Positions 60,705 through 64,000 of a stretch of 64,000 nt of DNA are shown piece after piece. This stretch comes from Castanea sativa (taxonomy: Eukaryota; Streptophyta; Magnoliopsida; Fagales; Fagaceae): the NCBI RefSeq assembly GCF_040712315.1, contig NC_134019.1:39275873-39339872 (forward strand). Direction: 5' to 3'. The notes beneath the pieces were generated by a model. That model saw only the letters and a program-made list of their open reading frames with translations. It ran no database searches and had not been told where the DNA came from. Position 1 is the stretch's first letter, and each line of letters begins with the position of its first letter. The position numbers were made by a program, and so were the translations under genes.

Positions 60705-61030
60705 AAGAGTTGGACGAAAGTGGACCAAAATGGATCAAAAAAGACCATATGGACGAAAAGGACTGAAATGGGCCAAAGTAGTCCGAAATAGACTGAATAA
60801 ACCGAAATGGACTAAAAAAACTGGAATTGACCGAAGTAGACGAAGTGGACTGAGTGGACCAAATGGACCGAAGTGAATCAAAGTGGACAAAATGGACCTA
60901 AATGGACCAGAATTGACTGAAGTAGACCGAATGGATCAAATAGTTCGAAATGCGATACTAACTTAATAGGAGTGTAGCAATGATAAATGCTACGATTTAG
61001 TTTTTAGATATTATATAAATATATTTCTCA
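60705..61030 (-). mobile_element. Helitron-family relative carrying GGACC minisatellite
   Basis: The minisatellite (60705-60950: AATGGACCGAAGTG, AAATGGACC and similar) is followed at about 61000-61030 by a segment whose reverse complement, TATATAATATCTAAAAACTA then GTAGCATTT, resembles the 5-prime end of the Helitron-like element at 54759. I infer a second, opposite-oriented family member; its other end was not found. Confidence 0.4.
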
Positions 61031-61516
61031 TTTGCATTCCATGATTATTTTTCTAGTTTTTAGCAATCTTCAATTTGTTAGTTTTTACTTATTTATTTAA
61101 ATATTTGTACTTTAATTGTCCTATTTGGGCTCTCCTATTGAATCATTTCATTCCCTCTAATTTTTATTTAGATATAAGATGTGCAACATTCAAAAATCAA
61201 ATAAATGGAACATGTCACACGTCCAACAAAAAATGGAAGGGATTTGGAGGAATCAATTGAACATGATAATTTTTATATTATTTTAGAGTATCATGCATAT
61301 TATGAATACAATACATACACACAAAATTTAATCATATCATGTTGTATTTGGCCCCTCAAATACAAATTCCTGGCTCTACCACTAGCAACAGGTAAGATGA
61401 AATTGAAAAGCATAGTTACATTATGAAGGTAAAAGATAAAAAAGGAAAACAAGTGAAGCTTTTAGGGGCAAGATCAAGAAAGCAATGGTTATGCTGAAGT
61501 GCTGAACAGCTTTACC

Positions 61517-61518
<2 letters not shown>

Positions 61519-61547
<29 letters not shown>

Positions 61548-61548
61548 C
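61519..61548. repeat. (TA)n microsatellite
   Basis: About 14 TA units. Confidence 0.95.
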
Positions 61549-61933
61549 AGTTTCAGTTGATCATATCAGTCAGAATGACTTCCTCACTTCCATATGTTTT
61601 TTCAATTCTACCTTAAAGTCCTGTTTCTCATTCGACAAACCAAACCTGGGATGGCTAGGACACAAACTACATATGGTTATTGAAGAACTCAGTAATCAAC
61701 TTTTTATGATTATTGAAGTGAGCCTTGTTGAAAGAGAAAAAAATAATTATGGAAAGCAAGAAAAAAAAAAAATCTATTTGATATATTTGCATGGGAAGTT
61801 CTGACTTCTGAATTTCATATAGAACATGTAAAATTTACAATGAAATGAAGGAATCTAAGTATGGACTTTGGACAAAAAAAACTCCTCATTTTGGTTTCTC
61901 CAATATAAACAGAAAGGTGGTCTTTTAATATAT

Positions 61934-62011
61934 TGTAGCCTCTTGAGGCATCTGCACACATTGGGGAATATGGTTAGGCTGAATGAGAATAATCTTGGCA
62001 AATGCGTGGCG
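61934..62011 (-). pseudogene. SAUR 5-prime relic
   Basis: The plus-strand text GTAGCCTCTTGAGGCATCTG and GGGGAATATGGTTAGGCTGA aligns with the 5-prime half of intact genes (GTAGCCTTTTGGAACATCTA and GGAGAATGTGCTTAGCATGC). On the minus strand HLPR and, after a frameshift, IILIQPNHIPQ correspond to [13 protein letters not shown]. No start codon, no 3-prime half. Confidence 0.5.
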
Positions 62012-62640
62012 AAAAAACTTAAGGCACATCGAAAGTATACTACTATGGTCTATCTGCATATGTTGCATGTTACCCAAATAAGCCTCATGAGTCCTACAAA
62101 TAATTTAAACTAATATCTTCTATGTGCACATGTTGGATGTAACCCAAATAGTCCCCATGTTTCCCAGTCCTGCTAATTAAAACAAAGTATTAAAAGGGGA
62201 AACCACAAAATATTAAAAAAGGATTGATACTCAAGTACTGACTAAAATAAAAATAATAGGCCTGTTATTCCATCTTGTTTAATTGGTCGCAAATGAAAGG
62301 GCAAAAGTGAGGAAAAGAAGATGAATTGAGTCTGCAAATTCATGGTGAAAGCTTGTAATGACATTTCCATCAAAGAGAAAATTATATGAGAAGAAAGAAA
62401 GATCTTCTATTTGATGTATTTTCTTGGAAAGTTCAGAATCCTTAATTTCATCATAGACAACAAAATTTTACAATGAAATGAACGAATAAATCAATTCTCT
62501 TAATTCAAAACTCAAGAGGAATGGCTTTTTCTTTAATTTGTCTGACAGTTCATGTTTAATGGGCTAGTGGTTTTCATGTCTTTCATCTTTCTTGTGAGTG
62601 ATTCAAGAAACCAGTGAGATCATGGCAGGCATTGAAGTAA

Positions 62641-62726
62641 GGCCTTCTGATACATATGGTGACCTTGAGTCGTCTGCACCCATTGGAGAATATGCTTAGT
62701 CTGAATGATCCTAGGAAAATGTCTAC
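62641..62726 (-). pseudogene. SAUR 5-prime relic
   Basis: On the minus strand GRHFPRIIQTKHILQ corresponds to the N-terminus of SAUR19-24-type proteins (FPRIIQAKHIL-like); the ATG is gone and the second half is missing. It ends inside an 18-bp inverted repeat. Confidence 0.6.
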
Positions 62727-62796
62727 CCAAGTGACCTTAAGTAGACTTATTTCCTTGAGAAACTGCAGTGATTTTTCATCACTTGGGTAGACATTT
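62717..62796. repeat. Perfect 18-bp inverted repeat (hairpin)
   Basis: AAATGTCTACCCAAGTGA (62717-62734) and its exact reverse complement (62779-62796) are separated by 44 nt. It could fold as a stem-loop in RNA or DNA. Function unknown. Confidence 0.8.
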
Positions 62797-62869
62797 CTTG
62801 CTCTATGCATTCTGACAAAGAGAAGAAATGCACAATTTTATCTGCTCTGATCAATTTTAGTGCCATGTA

Positions 62870-63154
62870 CTAAAATTCATTTAAGCGAGAAGTGATATTG
62901 ATGAAGATGTCTTCTCTGCAGGGAATTGTAAGGCCACCCATGGGATGATGAAACCCAAATTCATCCTCTGCCTTACTTAGCAATTCTTGAAATGAAGGCT
63001 GATTCAGGTATGATATGGGTACCACAAACCGCTTCTTCTGTTCCTCTCCAACATAGACTGCAATGTAGCCTTTTGGAACATTTTTAGCAAGACCAGAAAC
63101 AGACCTGCAGATAATCTGCTTAGCATGCAGAATACCAGGCAATAGAAGAGCCAT
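62870..63154 (-). CDS. SAUR: SAUR protein (array gene 16), divergent subtype, 94 aa
   Basis: [20 protein letters not shown] then a short linker, [59 protein letters not shown] and [10 protein letters not shown]. Six residues shorter than the array standard because the linker before VPKGY is reduced. The CREDIF and ITSRLN features are close to canonical SAUR19-24 proteins, so this may be nearest to the ancestral member of the cluster. Confidence 0.95.
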   Translation of the reverse strand: MALLLPGILHAKQIICRSVSGLAKNVPKGYIAVYVGEEQKKRFVVPISYLNQPSFQELLSKAEDEFGFHHPMGGLTIPCREDIFINITSRLNEF

Positions 63155-63282
63155 TTCTGTCTATGTTATGAATTTAGAAGAGGATTTAGTTCACAATTGA
63201 TTTGGGAGAAGAAAGAAAAATACTTGCTAGAAGAGATTGTGAGGATATGATTTGGCTGTGGAATTTGTTTACTTTGGTTTAG

Positions 63283-63398
63283 TATATATAGATGAAAGGT
63301 TGTCTAAAGAATCTTTGGTATGTGGATGAGTGGTGTGGAGTCAATCAGGTGGAGATAAGCCCAAGACACAAGCACTTGCAGGATCACATGGTCCTGTC
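63283..63398 (-). promoter_or_regulatory. Promoter of SAUR gene 16
   Basis: TATATATAG at 63283-63291 and GATCACATGGTCCTGTC at 63382-63398. The position of TGTCTC reads AGACAC. Confidence 0.6.
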
Positions 63399-63679
63399 TA
63401 CAAATCATCATTGAGAAATTGTTATTGATTGAGACTATATTTCTTGGCGAACAAACCACAAGAGAGCCGCTTGATATGTAAGAGATATGAACAAAAGAAA
63501 CCTCTTGTGGACAACTTTGGGTGATTGGTCCATAGGAGGACATATAAGTCTATTTATTTCCAGACAGAAAAATTGAGGCTGAAGACAATTGAATTAAACA
63601 ACATATTCAAAGCCAAAATCACCATCATTTATTGCTTTTGTACATTGGTTGCACGACATACCCTTGTGAAGAGCATGCA

Positions 63680-63840
63680 CTTGTAGCTTTGGTACTACAA
63701 AAAACCCTTGTGAAGGGCATAAGGAGTGTGTCTTATGCATGGTCCTCATTGAAACCCAAACCATTCAAAATACATAATCAAATTTGTCTGTTACTGATGA
63801 CATTATTGCACAATGGCAAGACAATTATTGGCATGCGTCT
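63680..63840 (+). other. Conserved intergenic block, diverged copy K
   Basis: GTGAAGGGCATAAGGAGTGT, TGAAACCCAAACCATTCAAA and GACATTATTGC align with the block upstream of other SAURs. In the matching frame NPCEGHKECVLCMVLIETQT parallels NPHEEHMKYVLQVVQLQPTP without an indel, although the two copies are much diverged. Confidence 0.4.
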
Positions 63841-64000
63841 CAAACTTGAAGTTGGGCAATATCAATTACCTGTGACTCAAAAGGGTTTAAGATATAAAAC
63901 AATTTATGATAGTTTAAGGTTTGTTTATATTGTCTCGTCTCTTAAATGATAAGCCATGGTTATCCTGTATTTTTTTCTCTCTCAGAATCAAATGTTGCAT

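Noticed and set aside
60556..60738. 60-aa minus-strand frame with VTTIELPVRYSLSAS
   Set aside because: No recognisable domain, no splice context, and it runs into the minisatellite; not strong enough to call.

Overview
This is a window of a plant nuclear genome, most likely a eudicot and plausibly a woody one. The evidence is AT-rich DNA with large intergenic spaces, a six-exon gene with GT-AG introns, an organellar-type PPR gene, a tandem array of SAUR (small auxin-up RNA) genes, and LTR retrotransposons, Helitron-like, SINE and MITE remains. The species cannot be fixed from the sequence alone.

Layout. 1-4700 has no recognisable gene, only a ~211-bp tandem duplication (3500-3925). About 4709-8869 (minus) is a YEATS-domain chromatin protein of the GAS41/YAF9/TAF14b type. 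9240-9870 looks like transposon-derived low-complexity DNA. 12149-13576 (minus) is an intronless PPR gene. From 14.4 kb to the right edge the window is a SAUR array, all on the minus strand: 13 open genes, three near-full-length pseudogenes (20848, 36938, 46621) and three short SAUR relics (58.0, 61.9, 62.6 kb). Each gene carries its own TATA box and a conserved upstream block matching GATCACATGGACCTGTC on the plus strand, sometimes with a nearby TGTCTC auxin-response core. The central array (32-57 kb) repeats at about 2.1-3 kb per unit, including intergenic DNA. 32.1-38.3 kb and 38.6-44.9 kb form a higher-order three-gene duplication.

Mobile DNA interrupts the array. A solo-LTR-like segment (15918-16711) and a fold-back/minisatellite region (16.9-18.86 kb) separate the first two SAURs. 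A 9.5-kb Ty1/copia element (LTRs 22230-23209 and 30766-31745, broken pol, intact extra ORF at 28880-29977) sits inside an older inverted-repeat element; removing it restores the normal ~2.2-kb gene spacing. Three small insertions (SINE 50566-50660, Helitron-like 54759-55104, MITE 57377-57521) can be delimited exactly because paralogous repeat units keep the empty site, and all three hit the same short segment of the unit.

The least explained signal is an intergenic block found upstream of most SAURs of the array. On the opposite strand it keeps a ~33-codon reading frame, and the same frame can be followed into the diverged copy upstream of the last SAUR.

The SAUR products belong to the SAUR19-24-like clade, which by family knowledge promotes acid growth by restraining PP2C.D phosphatases. 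The YEATS and PPR genes are unrelated neighbours.
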